Below are positions 8,842 through 17,016 of a stretch of DNA of 62,101 bases, piece by piece. Numbering within the stretch: the first letter of the stretch is position 1; each line of letters starts with the position of its first letter. Position numbers and translations under genes: made by a program. The DNA comes from Stigmatella aurantiaca (GTDB taxonomy: Bacteria > Myxococcota > Myxococcia > Myxococcales > Myxococcaceae): the NCBI RefSeq assembly GCF_900109545.1, contig NZ_FOAP01000036.1, positions 1 to 62,101 of the forward strand, written 5' to 3'. The notes under the pieces are model-generated. The model was given only the letters and a program-made list of their open reading frames with translations, did no database searches and was not told the DNA's origin.

Positions 8842-10031
8842 CCCGGGACCTGCTGCTGTTCCGCGTGCGCGAGGGCAAGCTGCGCCCCTCCTTCATCAAG
8901 CGGGAGGACCCGGAGCTGCTCGCCCTGGCCACGGAGCTGGTGGCCGAGGTGGAGCACGCCCGGGGCCAGATGCGGGATGACGTGGAGGAGACCCTCTCCC
9001 TGCGCGCGGGCGCCTTCGCGCGGCCAAAGATTGCCCGGGGCCTGGTGAAGCTGCTGCTGGACCGGGCGCTGTTCGACGAGGCCACCGAGGGGGCCTCGTC
9101 GGTGCGCTGGGAGCGCTTCCAGACCGCCGCCCAGGTGCTGCGGACGCTCTCCCCCGGGACGGCGGTGGAGGCCTACGAGGCCCGGCTCGCGGAGGCCCTG
9201 CCCGCGCCCCTGGAGGAGGTCCGCGAGGCGCTCTACGCGGACCTGCCGGGCTCCCGGCGGCTGCTCGGCTGGGAGGCCCTCACGCCCCCGGAGCTGCTGG
9301 ACCGGTACAACCTGGCGCTGGCCCAGGGGCCCCTGCTGGGCGCGCGGCGGCTCACCCTGCGGGCCCGTGCCCCCGCGCTGCTGCGGGTGCGCAAGGTGCT
9401 GCGGTGGCTGAAGTTCTGCCGGCTGGTGGCGGAGGTGCGCAAGGAGGGCGACGACTGGGCGCTGGAGGTGGAGGGGCCCGGGGCGCTGCTGTCCCTGCAG
9501 AAGAAGTACGGGCTGCAGCTCGCCAGCTTCCTGTCGGTGGTGCCGGTGCTGGAGCGCTGGGAGCTGACCGCGGAGGTGGAGACCCACGCGCGGCGGCGCG
9601 CGGTCCTCGTACTGGACCAGAGAGATCCTCTCGTCTCTCCCCACCCAGCAGCGCTGGGACACATTCCGCCCGAGGTGGCCACGCTGGCCCAGGGCTTCGA
9701 GGATGCGGAGTGGGCGATGGACCTCACGCCCCTGCCGCGGCACACGGGGGCCGCGGGCCTGTGCGTGCCGGACCTCACCTTCCGCCACCAGAAGACGGGG
9801 CACGAGGTGGCGCTGGAGCTCTTCCACGCGTGGCACGCGGGTCCCCTGGCCCGGCGGCTCGCAGAGCTGCGCTCGCGGCCCGATCCGCGCTTGCTGCTGG
9901 GAGTGGACCGGGCGCTGGCGCGCGCGGGGGACCCCGGGGAGCTGGAGGCTCACCCGCAGGTCATGCTCTTCAACGGCTTTCCCTCCGCGCGCAGGCTCCG
10001 GGAGCGCCTGGCCCGGCTGGCGGAGGGCTGA
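8835..10031 (+). CDS. Bax1-like (DUF790) nuclease, partner of XPB
   Basis: A 398-residue DUF790-family protein, the family of archaeal Bax1, which binds XPB helicase and cleaves DNA at bubbles. A PD-(D/E)xK-type site is visible near the C terminus: VPDLTF with D313 and, 15 residues later, ALELF with E328. The N terminus begins MLTRDLLLFRV, typical of the family. The GTG start lies inside the last codons of the helicase gene (seven-base overlap), which supports co-translation and a complex. There are no membrane segments, so it acts in the cytoplasm on DNA. Confidence 0.8.
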   Translation: MLTRDLLLFRVREGKLRPSFIKREDPELLALATELVAEVEHARGQMRDDVEETLSLRAGAFARPKIARGLVKLLLDRALFDEATEGASSVRWERFQTAAQVLRTLSPGTAVEAYEARLAEALPAPLEEVREALYADLPGSRRLLGWEALTPPELLDRYNLALAQGPLLGARRLTLRARAPALLRVRKVLRWLKFCRLVAEVRKEGDDWALEVEGPGALLSLQKKYGLQLASFLSVVPVLERWELTAEVETHARRRAVLVLDQRDPLVSPHPAALGHIPPEVATLAQGFEDAEWAMDLTPLPRHTGAAGLCVPDLTFRHQKTGHEVALELFHAWHAGPLARRLAELRSRPDPRLLLGVDRALARAGDPGELEAHPQVMLFNGFPSARRLRERLARLAEG

Positions 10032-10043
10032 CGCCCGAGGGCG

Positions 10044-10412
10044 TCAACCGCCGCGAGGCCGGAAGTTCGACGCCAGGACGCTGAGCAGGCGGATGGCGCT
10101 GCGGTCCAGTTGGCGGGCGCGGCGCATGAGCCGGCGCAGCTCCGCGGGCTCGCCGGCATCCGAAGGAGGCTCCGCGGCCCACTTCACGTCCTGCGAGGGC
10201 TTGAGGCCCAGCGCTTCGTCCGCGGAGATGGAGAGCACCACGCACAGCCGGCGAAAAGTCTGGATGCTCGGCAGCATGTGGCCGCGCTCCAGACGGCCAT
10301 AGACTTCGCTCGCAATACCAATGCGCTCAGCGACGTCGGCCTGCGTGAGGTTGAGGCGCTGTCGAGCGAGGCGAGCAGCCGCGCCGAGCCTGGCTGCGAG
10401 GGTCTTTTCCAT
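10044..10412 (-). CDS. XRE-family transcriptional regulator
   Basis: A 122-residue protein with a Cro/C1-type helix-turn-helix in its first 65 residues (RLARQRLNLTQADVAERIGI then YGRLERGHMLPSIQTFRRL). The C-terminal half has an Arg-rich helix pair (LRRLMRRARQLDRSAIRLL) with no ligand-binding domain that I recognise. I chose ATG 10412; upstream in-frame codons give a longer, unlikely N terminus. It is divergent from a degenerate receiver gene, with an inverted repeat just upstream of its own start that could be its operator. Confidence 0.8.
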   Translation of the reverse strand: MEKTLAARLGAAARLARQRLNLTQADVAERIGIASEVYGRLERGHMLPSIQTFRRLCVVLSISADEALGLKPSQDVKWAAEPPSDAGEPAELRRLMRRARQLDRSAIRLLSVLASNFRPRGG

Positions 10413-10419
10413 ATTCGTT

Positions 10420-10432
10420 AACCCACCGGGTT
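10420..10432. promoter_or_regulatory. candidate operator inverted repeat
   Basis: AACCC-acc-GGGTT is a perfect five-base inverted repeat with a three-base spacer, starting 7 bases upstream of the XRE gene start and lying in the space shared with the divergent receiver gene. Autoregulation is inferred from position only; short repeats like this also occur by chance. Confidence 0.3.
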
Positions 10433-10513
10433 CGCCTATGTCGATATGACTTGCAGGGTCGGCTTCCAAGAACTCGGCAGGTAGGCTCGTACGGATATGA
10501 CCAGACGAGTCAC

Positions 10514-10945
10514 ATGGCGGAACGAGGTGTGGACGGTATGGTTCGCGTGAAATTGCCCTGCTTTCTCTTCGTGGATCAGAACCCGCTCTGGCTGTCGGCG
10601 CTGGGGCGTGCGAGCCGCGATCTTCCGGGCTCCAAGCTCCTGGCCCGCAACGCGGAAGAGGCGCTGCGCCTGCTGCGGCAGCACGCGCCCGAAGTCGTCG
10701 TGAGCGGCTACTGCCTGCCGGAAGTGGACGGCCTGAGCTTGCTGGAGCAGATGAAGGCCCTGGACCCCCGCGTGGCCTGCGTGCTGCACACCGCGCATCC
10801 CCCGGGGAAGCTGCGGAGCGCGCGCGGCATCGCGCTGGTGGAGAAGGCCTCCCCTCCCGGGACGCTCCCGTCCGTCCTGAAGGCGCTCTACATCGCGCTC
10901 ACCGGACAGCTGCCCACCTCACCGGGAGAACCTGACACGGCCTGA
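10514..10945 (+). CDS. degenerate response-regulator receiver protein
   Basis: A stand-alone receiver-fold protein of 143 residues from ATG 10514 (ATG 10538 is an alternative). The fold is clear: strand 1 FLFVDQNPLWLSALGR, strand 3 EVVVSGYCLPEVDG and the conserved Lys in VEKAS. However, the residue aligned with the phospho-acceptor Asp (normally D-x-x-M-P) is Gly in GYCLP, and the usual acidic pair reads D-Q-N. It therefore cannot be phosphorylated in the ordinary way and may work through protein contacts. It is divergent from the XRE regulator and followed by two hairpins. Confidence 0.7.
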   Translation: MAERGVDGMVRVKLPCFLFVDQNPLWLSALGRASRDLPGSKLLARNAEEALRLLRQHAPEVVVSGYCLPEVDGLSLLEQMKALDPRVACVLHTAHPPGKLRSARGIALVEKASPPGTLPSVLKALYIALTGQLPTSPGEPDTA

Positions 10946-10975
10946 GGCCAGCAGGACCTGAGAGGTCCACTGGCC
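10946..10975. terminator. hairpin downstream of receiver gene
   Basis: GGCCAG-ca-GGACCT-gag-AGGTCC-a-CTGGCC begins at the base after the receiver stop codon. It is a strong interrupted stem with a three-base loop, without a clear T-run. It probably terminates or protects the transcript between two convergent genes. Confidence 0.5.
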
Positions 10976-10994
10976 ACCCCCCACCTTCAAGAGG

Positions 10995-11018
10995 GGGCCC
11001 GCGGACACCCGCGGGCCC
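10995..11018. terminator. second, perfect hairpin between convergent genes
   Basis: GGGCCCGCGG-acac-CCGCGGGCCC is a perfect ten-base-pair stem with a four-base loop, six bases from the thioesterase stop on the other strand. It could end transcription from both sides. No T-run follows, as is common in very GC-rich genomes. Confidence 0.55.
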
Positions 11019-11023
11019 GCGCC

Positions 11024-11818
11024 TCACGGTGCCCGGGGGCACCACCGGAGCATCGAGCGCTCCATCGCCTCACGCAGGCTGTCCGCCGCGGTGTTGATGA
11101 AGAAGTGCTCCCCGGGGAAGACCTGCAGCGAGAAGTCCGGGGTGGAGGTGAAGTCCTTCCACCCCTCCATCACGGGCGGCAGGGCATGCGAGTCCCGATC
11201 CCCCGAGAAGGCATGCACGGGGACCGGCAGCGGCGAGGCGTCGGTGAGCTTGTAGGTGTCCACCATCTCGAAGTCGGAGCGCAGCATGGGAATCAGCATC
11301 TCCATCAGGTCCTTGTGCGCGAGCACCTGGGGAGGGGTGCCCCCGTACTCCTCCAGGGCCTGGATGAAGTCCTTCTCCGAGAGCGCGTAGAGCGGACGGG
11401 ACGTCCGGCGGCCCGGGGGCGTGCCCGCGGCCACCAGCAACCCCAGGGGCGCAGGCCCGCCCTGGCGAATCAGCCAGCGCGCCACCTCCACGGCCACGAG
11501 GGTGCCCAGGCTGTAGCCAAAGAACACGAGCGGACGGTCCGCCAGGGAGCGCACCACGGGCCCCAGCGCCTCGGCCAGCGTGCGCACATCCCGGAAGGGC
11601 GTCTCGGTGAAGCGCGTCTCCCGCCCGGGGTACTGCGCGGCGAACGCCTCCACGTCCGGAATCAGGTCCACCCACCGCTGAAGGAAGGAGGCCGTCCCGC
11701 CCGCGAAGGGAAAGCACACCATGCGCAGGCGGGCCTCGGGCCGGGGCCGGGCAAAAGGAAACCAGGTCTTCACTGTGGGGTGGAAGGCGTTTCCACCCCC
11801 GGGAACGGCGTTCGTCAT
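11024..11818 (-). CDS. type II thioesterase
   Basis: A 264-residue alpha/beta-hydrolase of the type II thioesterase family that removes wrong or stalled acyl groups from polyketide synthase and peptide synthetase carrier proteins. Visible are the N-terminal FPFAGGTASFLQRW, the YPGRE loop, the nucleophile elbow GYSLG and the catalytic His in FPGEHFF. I chose the ATG at 11818; in-frame Met codons further upstream have no better support. No polyketide or peptide synthetase lies next to it in this window, so its partner is probably elsewhere or it serves several clusters. Confidence 0.85.
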   Translation of the reverse strand: MTNAVPGGGNAFHPTVKTWFPFARPRPEARLRMVCFPFAGGTASFLQRWVDLIPDVEAFAAQYPGRETRFTETPFRDVRTLAEALGPVVRSLADRPLVFFGYSLGTLVAVEVARWLIRQGGPAPLGLLVAAGTPPGRRTSRPLYALSEKDFIQALEEYGGTPPQVLAHKDLMEMLIPMLRSDFEMVDTYKLTDASPLPVPVHAFSGDRDSHALPPVMEGWKDFTSTPDFSLQVFPGEHFFINTAADSLREAMERSMLRWCPRAP

Positions 11819-11960
11819 GACGGGTTCTGCTCCTCCAAGCTGAGGCACGCGCCCACGCGAATACCCGCAATGCGCGCGAAAGCCCATCTCTTGATTCAGG
11901 GCGTCAAACCGATGCATCATGGGAATACCCGAGTCCGCGCGCTGAAGCCCCGCGTGCCGC

Positions 11961-12635
11961 CTACCGCTGAAGCATGGCCTGGGCCGACGCGATCCGGTCC
12001 TGCGTGGTGGAGGCGTCGAGCTTCGACTCATGAGGCACCGTCACCCCCTTCTGGGCGGCGGGCCGCTGCTCGATGGCGGCCAGCCAGCGCTGCAAGTGCG
12101 GCAGCCCCTCCACGGAGACCCCCGCCCAGCCGTGGACGCGCACCCACGCCCAGTTGGCGATGTCGGCGATGCTGTAGTCCCCGGCCAGGTACTCGCTCTC
12201 TGAGAGGCGCGTGTCGAGCACGGTGTAGAGCCGCCGCGTCTCGTTCTGGTAGCGGTCGATGGCCGGCTGGATCTTCTCCGGGAAGTAGCGGAAGAAGACG
12301 TTGGCCTGGCCCTGCATGGGCCCTACCCCGGCCATCTGGAACATCAGCCACTGCGTCACCCGGGAGCGGCCCTGCCGGTCAGTGGGCAAGAGCTTCCCTG
12401 CCTTCTCGGCGAGGTAGAGCATGATGGCCCCCGACTCGAACACCGCGAAGTCCCCCTCGCTCCGGTCCACGATGGCGGGGATGCGGCCGTTGGGGTTGAT
12501 TCGCAGGAACGGCGGCTGCTTCTGCTCACCCTTGCCAATGTCCACCGGGTGAACGGTATAGGGCAGGCCCAGCTCCTCCAGCGTGACGGACACCTTGTAT
12601 CCGTTGGGGGTGGCCCAGGTGTACAGGTCGATCAT
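11961..12635 (-). CDS. glutathione S-transferase family protein
   Basis: A 224-residue GST with the thioredoxin-fold N domain ([21 protein letters not shown], then [11 protein letters not shown] and the ES pair in [16 protein letters not shown] that binds the gamma-glutamyl group) and the all-helical C domain ([14 protein letters not shown] motif). The PNGYKVS start and overall layout resemble the YfcG/YghU (Nu-class) group, which often reduces disulfides rather than conjugating. The ATG at 12635 follows a good GAAAGGAGC ribosome site. It stands alone; the gap to the thioesterase is about 140 bases. Confidence 0.85.
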   Translation of the reverse strand: MIDLYTWATPNGYKVSVTLEELGLPYTVHPVDIGKGEQKQPPFLRINPNGRIPAIVDRSEGDFAVFESGAIMLYLAEKAGKLLPTDRQGRSRVTQWLMFQMAGVGPMQGQANVFFRYFPEKIQPAIDRYQNETRRLYTVLDTRLSESEYLAGDYSIADIANWAWVRVHGWAGVSVEGLPHLQRWLAAIEQRPAAQKGVTVPHESKLDASTTQDRIASAQAMLQR

Positions 12636-12798
12636 CGGCGAGCTCCTTTCGTGAGAGCGGGCAACCTAGCATGGGGTCTCCCAGACTCCCCTACACCCGG
12701 GCGGACGGAGCCCGGAAAGGGCCCGGCGCTTTTTGCGTGAGGGGTGGGAGGGGAACAGCCCATGATGTTAGGGTCCACCCGATCGTGAGGTAAGGCTC

Positions 12799-13872
12799 CT
12801 GGACAAAGCGACACTCGACAAGCTGCTGACCGTGGGCGTGCAGAACGGCGCCTCCGACATCCACTTCCGCCCCGGGGATCCGCCCATCTACCGGGTCAAT
12901 GGCGTGCTCCGTCCCTTGCGGATGGACAAGCTGCTGCCCGAGCACACCCGTGAAGTGGCCCTGCACCTCATCCACGAGGAGAACAAGCGCAACCAGATCG
13001 ACAGCATCCAGGAGCACGATGCGTCATATGGCTTGCAGGGCGTGGCCCGCTTCCGCGTGAACATCTACCGGCAGCGCGGCACCCTGGCCATCATCCTGCG
13101 CATCATCCCGGCCAACGTGCCCACCGCCGAGTCGCTCGGCCTGCCCGAGGTCATCAAGACCATCGCCAGCCAGGACCGCGGCCTGGTGCTCGTCACGGGC
13201 GCCACGGGCTCGGGCAAGAGCTCCACGCTGGCCTCGATGATCGACCACATCAACCGCAACGAGAGCCTGCACATCCTCACCATCGAGGACCCGATCGAGT
13301 TCATCTACAAGAACGTCAAGTCCTCCATCTCGCAGCGGGAGATCGGCCCGGACACCAACAGCTTCGCCATGGCGCTGCGCGCGGCGCTGCGGCAGGACCC
13401 GGACGTCATCCTCGTGGGCGAGATGCGCGACACGGAGACCATCGACATCGCGCTCAAGGCCTCCGAGACGGGCCACCTGGTGCTCTCCACCGTGCACACC
13501 ACGGACGCCTCGCGCACCATCAACCGCCTGGTGTCGGTGTTCAACTCCGAGGAGCAGACCATGGTGCGCATGCGCCTGGCCGACAACCTCAAGGCCACCA
13601 TCTCCCAGCGCCTCCTGCCCCGCGCCGACAACAAGGGCCGCGCCGTGGCCCTGGAAATCATGGTCCAGACAAAAACCATTCAGGAGTACATCCGCGAGGA
13701 CCGGACCAGCGAAATCAAGGACGTCATCGAGAAGGGCCGCGACACCTACGGCATGCAGTCCTTCGACCAGCACTTGAGCCAGCTGTACCGCGCGGGCCTC
13801 ATCACCCTGGAGACGGCCAGCAGCGCCGCCACCAACCCCGCCGACTTCCAGCGCGCGCTCGAGTTCGAATGA
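12799..13872 (+). CDS. pilT: PilT-type twitching motility ATPase (probable CTG start)
   Basis: A PilT-family retraction ATPase of about 357 residues for type IV pili. Visible are the N-terminal domain (GASDIHFRPGDPPIYRVNG), Walker A GATGSGKSS, the Asp box IEDPIEF, Walker B DVILVGEMRD and the His box TGHLVLSTVHTTDA. The family needs an N-terminal helix before GASD; here DKATLDKLLTVGVQN precedes it, but upstream of the GTG at 12832 the frame has no ATG, GTG or TTG before an in-frame TAG at 12769. A CTG at 12799 with GAGG eight bases upstream is the best start. The shorter GTG start at 12832 would lose most of that helix. A hairpin follows the gene. Confidence 0.85.
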   Translation: MDKATLDKLLTVGVQNGASDIHFRPGDPPIYRVNGVLRPLRMDKLLPEHTREVALHLIHEENKRNQIDSIQEHDASYGLQGVARFRVNIYRQRGTLAIILRIIPANVPTAESLGLPEVIKTIASQDRGLVLVTGATGSGKSSTLASMIDHINRNESLHILTIEDPIEFIYKNVKSSISQREIGPDTNSFAMALRAALRQDPDVILVGEMRDTETIDIALKASETGHLVLSTVHTTDASRTINRLVSVFNSEEQTMVRMRLADNLKATISQRLLPRADNKGRAVALEIMVQTKTIQEYIREDRTSEIKDVIEKGRDTYGMQSFDQHLSQLYRAGLITLETASSAATNPADFQRALEFE

Positions 13873-13880
13873 GCCCCAAC

Positions 13881-13910
13881 TTTCCCTGGGTGGCGCAACA
13901 CCCAGGGAAA
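13881..13910 (+). terminator. terminator hairpin after pilT
   Basis: TTTCCCTGGGTG-gcgcaa-CACCCAGGGAAA is a perfect twelve-base-pair stem eight bases after the pilT stop, with A/T ends that would give a short U-run. It separates pilT from the following lipoprotein gene. Confidence 0.75.
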
Positions 13911-13990
13911 ACGGCTTAAGGGAACTTGTCATCTTAACCCGATAACCTACGTTCTCGTCTCTTGAGAGGCAGCACAAGGGAGAGAACGGC

Positions 13991-15430
13991 ATGAACACCT
14001 CAGGTTCACGTTTCGGGAAGAGGCTGTGGCGCTCGGTGACGGCGGGCTGTGTGCTCGCCACCGCGGTGGGATGTGATGGGGGCGCGGAGCCCCAGGACGT
14101 CACCCCGCCGCAAGCGGTGGAGCAGGAGGCCATCGTCGGGAGCCGGTACCAGGCGGAGTCCTGGGCCAGCGGCACCACGGGCGTGTTCAACGAGGGCGGC
14201 GGCGAAGGGCAGTCCGTGGCCGGGTTCCAGGTCAACGAGGTGATCCGCTACAACTCGGTGAACTTCTCCAACGCGAACCAGATCCAAATCCGCCTGGCGG
14301 CCCCCTACGCGGGCGGCAAGGCGGAGCTCTGGGCGGACGCGGTGGGCAGCGGCACGAAGCTCGGAACGGTGAGCGTGGATGCGGCCACCGGCGGCGACTG
14401 GAACGCCTTCGCCACCAAGACCGTCAGCATCACCCCGGTGAGCGGCACGCGCGCGCTCTTCTTCAAGGGCATCGCCACGGGCGGGGACTGGCTGTTCAAG
14501 CTCGACTGGTTCGAGCTGCACGGCGGTGGCACGACGGAGCCGCCCCCCACCACGCCCGCGGGCACCATCCCGGTGGTGGTGACCAACAAGTGCCCCTACA
14601 ACCTCAACGTGACGCTGACGGGCGTGAACAGCATCGCCCTGGAGCGGGACGGCGCGGGCAACCCCATCTACCGGAACCTCGCCCGGGGGGCGAGCTACAC
14701 CTATGCCACCCCGGCCAACTACCCCAGCGGCCGCGTGAGCGCGTACAAGGTGCTGCCCACGCCCCAGTCGCCCCGGGAGCTGGAGAAGGCGGAGTTCACC
14801 CTGGAGAAGCCCTCGGGCGGCTCGCAGCTCATCCACTACAACCTGACGTACGTGGACCACGTGGGCCTGCCCATGGAGATCTCCAGCGCGGGCTCCGGCT
14901 CGAGCTGCGTGGCGGTGCGGTGCAACAAGTCCGCGAGCGCCATCGAGTCGGCCATCGCCGGCCAGTGCCCGGACGGCCTGCGCTACTCCATGGGTGGCGG
15001 CACCATCTGCCTCGCGCCGCGCTCCTTCTGTCTGGACGGGGAGTACGCCAGTGATCCGCGCCGCGGCGACGTCTGCACGCGGCTGGACGGCGAGATTGCC
15101 CGCTGCGCCAGCAAGTACCCGGGCCAGTGCAACCCGGGCACGGCGAAGACGGCCCAGGCGTACGCCTGCTCGCCGCCGTTCTTCGACATGAGCGCCAAGT
15201 GGTGCGCCGCGCTGAACCGCGGCACGGTGGACATGCCGGACAGCACGGACGTGTCGAAGTACTACAACACGGGCAAGCCCTATAACCAGTACGCCAAGTG
15301 GGTCCACCAGCAGTGCGGCGCCGTGTACGGGTTCGCGTACGACGACTACCCGATGGCCGCCAACCAGGCCGGCTTCTTCACCTGCACCGGCGGGCAGCAG
15401 ATGAACGTGACGTTCTGCCCGGCGGGCTGA
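13991..15430 (+). CDS. secreted lipoprotein with CBM6-like and thaumatin/GH64-like domains
   Basis: A 479-residue lipoprotein (lipobox before Cys in TAVGCDGG). Residues about 48-180 form a carbohydrate-binding module of the CBM6 type (RYQAESWASGT... through LFKLDWFELH). After a Pro/Thr linker, residues about 195-479 form a Cys-rich beta-sandwich beginning VVVTNKCPYNLNVTLTG and containing NLTYVDHVGLPMEI, which resembles thaumatin-like/GH64 beta-1,3-glucanase folds. Hydrolytic activity cannot be judged here. It is likely an outer-surface or secreted glucan-binding protein. The start has AGGGAGAG nine bases upstream. A GH43-like gene follows after one minus-strand gene. Confidence 0.65.
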   Translation: MNTSGSRFGKRLWRSVTAGCVLATAVGCDGGAEPQDVTPPQAVEQEAIVGSRYQAESWASGTTGVFNEGGGEGQSVAGFQVNEVIRYNSVNFSNANQIQIRLAAPYAGGKAELWADAVGSGTKLGTVSVDAATGGDWNAFATKTVSITPVSGTRALFFKGIATGGDWLFKLDWFELHGGGTTEPPPTTPAGTIPVVVTNKCPYNLNVTLTGVNSIALERDGAGNPIYRNLARGASYTYATPANYPSGRVSAYKVLPTPQSPRELEKAEFTLEKPSGGSQLIHYNLTYVDHVGLPMEISSAGSGSSCVAVRCNKSASAIESAIAGQCPDGLRYSMGGGTICLAPRSFCLDGEYASDPRRGDVCTRLDGEIARCASKYPGQCNPGTAKTAQAYACSPPFFDMSAKWCAALNRGTVDMPDSTDVSKYYNTGKPYNQYAKWVHQQCGAVYGFAYDDYPMAANQAGFFTCTGGQQMNVTFCPAG

Positions 15431-15437
15431 GCCGCCC

Positions 15438-15731
15438 CTAGCTGAGCCCCTGCTCCTTCTTCACCAGGGCGGCAGGGGCCTCGGCGGAGAGGGGCTGCAC
15501 GGACGTGGGGATGGACAGGTCCATCAGCTCGCGCAGCTCCAGCTTCCGCTCCAGGTACGCCACGCGATCCATCAGGCTCTGCACCTGCGGAGCCTGGTTC
15601 TGCACCTCGCGCAGGCGGATGTAGGCCTCCATCACGGGTTTGACACAGAAGCGCAGCGTCAACCCCAGCAACGGGATGCCACAGGTCATCCCCACGATCA
15701 TGACGACGGTGATGGCCTCGGTCGTATCCAT
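15438..15731 (-). CDS. small single-pass membrane protein with coiled coil
   Basis: A 97-residue protein of unknown role: a hydrophobic segment at residues 5-28 (ITVVMIVGMTCGIPLLGLTL) followed by a probable coiled coil at about 35-70 (VQSLMDRVAYLERKLELRELM). It resembles phage-shock PspB-like proteins in layout, but I cannot claim that family. A 150-base gap, in which I see no feature, separates it from the divergent GH43-like gene; it is convergent with the CBM6 lipoprotein gene seven bases away. Confidence 0.6.
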   Translation of the reverse strand: MDTTEAITVVMIVGMTCGIPLLGLTLRFCVKPVMEAYIRLREVQNQAPQVQSLMDRVAYLERKLELRELMDLSIPTSVQPLSAEAPAALVKKEQGLS

Positions 15732-15881
15732 GGTGTTGCTCCCTCTTCGCGCTGGAGCGGCGGTTCCAGACCCCTGGGGTACGCGCGCGCCACCCGACGA
15801 TTGCATCCGATGCACGCACGCCGCAACGCACCCGCCAGTCCGGCGATAATTGCTTAATTCAGCTTTACGAGGATTTCCCGA

Positions 15882-16976
15882 ATGCGCTGGTTGAACTTCC
15901 TGCAAAGTGCCGTTCTCGCTGCCTCCCTCCAAGCCTGTGGTCCCGAGACGGCTGCGCTCCCGGAGCCCGGCGCGGAAGCCCTCGCGTCCCAAGAGCAGTC
16001 CCTGGGGCGGCTCTCCATCAAGAATGCCGACCCCACGATCATCCGGGTGGGCAGCACCTACATCTCCGCGGAGACCGAAGGGGGCCGGATTTATGTGCGG
16101 ACGGCCGCCTCCGTGGACGGGCTGGCCGGAGCGGCCAAGCAGCAGATCTGGGGCAACCCCAACAACTGGTCGGAGGTGTGGGCGCCCCAGCTCATCATGA
16201 GCGGGGGGACCTACTACATCTACTTCACGGCGGGGGCCGGCAGCGCCCACCGCATGTACGTCATCCAGTCCCGCTCGCCCAACACGGGCTACTCGGCGGC
16301 CCAGGCGCTGGCCCTGCCCGACAACAAGTGGGCCATCGACGGCACGGCCTTCATCTACAAGAACCAGTGGTACTTCGTCTGGTCCGGCTGGGTGGGTGAC
16401 CAGAACGGTGAGCAGACGCTGTTCATCGCGCGGATGTCGAGCCCGACCCAAGTCACCGGCCCCCGCTACGTCATCTCCCAGCCCCGGGAGTGGTGGGAGA
16501 AGGTCGACGTCAACCCGCCCACGCGCGTCAACGAAGGGCCCGAGCCCATCATCGATCCCAACGGGCAGCTGCACATCGTCTACTCGGCCAACGGAAGCTG
16601 GGACGTGAACTACTGCCTGGCGGACCTGCGGCTCCGGGCGGGCGGAGACCCCACCTACGTCTGGGACTGGTTCAAGGCCAACGGCTGCTTCTTCAGCGCC
16701 AACGGCGGCATCATGATGAGCGGCTGGCACCCGACGCTGTACGCCAAGGGCGTGGGCCACCACTCCTTCGTGCTGCTCAACGGGGACCCGAACACCAGCC
16801 CCCCCGCAGGCCCCACCTTCCCCCTGGCCTACCACGGCGTGCCCAAGGCCGATTACCCCAACCCCTTCTGGGGCGGACGGTACTGGTACTCCGGGACGTT
16901 CCAGTGGTGGGGCAACACCACCTATACGCGTGGCTCCGAGAGCAACACGGGTTGGAGTCTGAAGTTCTACGAGTAG
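15882..16976 (+). CDS. GH43-like glycoside hydrolase, lipoprotein
   Basis: A 364-residue lipoprotein (Cys in SLQACGPE) with the five-bladed propeller of the GH43/DUF1861 type. The candidate acid residues are an Asp in KNADPTIIRV, the pKa-modulating Asp in WAIDGTAF and the general acid Glu in VNEGPEPI, placed in family order. Substrates in the family are arabinose- or xylose-containing polymers. A Trp-rich region (EVWAPQLI, YFVWSGWVGD) is typical. It is 40 bases upstream of a dienelactone hydrolase-like gene on the same strand and probably takes part in scavenging plant-type polysaccharide outside the cell. Confidence 0.75.
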   Translation: MRWLNFLQSAVLAASLQACGPETAALPEPGAEALASQEQSLGRLSIKNADPTIIRVGSTYISAETEGGRIYVRTAASVDGLAGAAKQQIWGNPNNWSEVWAPQLIMSGGTYYIYFTAGAGSAHRMYVIQSRSPNTGYSAAQALALPDNKWAIDGTAFIYKNQWYFVWSGWVGDQNGEQTLFIARMSSPTQVTGPRYVISQPREWWEKVDVNPPTRVNEGPEPIIDPNGQLHIVYSANGSWDVNYCLADLRLRAGGDPTYVWDWFKANGCFFSANGGIMMSGWHPTLYAKGVGHHSFVLLNGDPNTSPPAGPTFPLAYHGVPKADYPNPFWGGRYWYSGTFQWWGNTTYTRGSESNTGWSLKFYE

Positions 16977-17016
16977 GCTCTCGCCCGGAAGCCCCCACCC
17001 CCGCGAAGGACGCCGC

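Noticed and set aside
13991-14000. Possible c-di-GMP or other riboswitch upstream of the CBM6 lipoprotein (13911-13990)
   Set aside because: No conserved riboswitch core could be read; the only structure is the pilT terminator hairpin.
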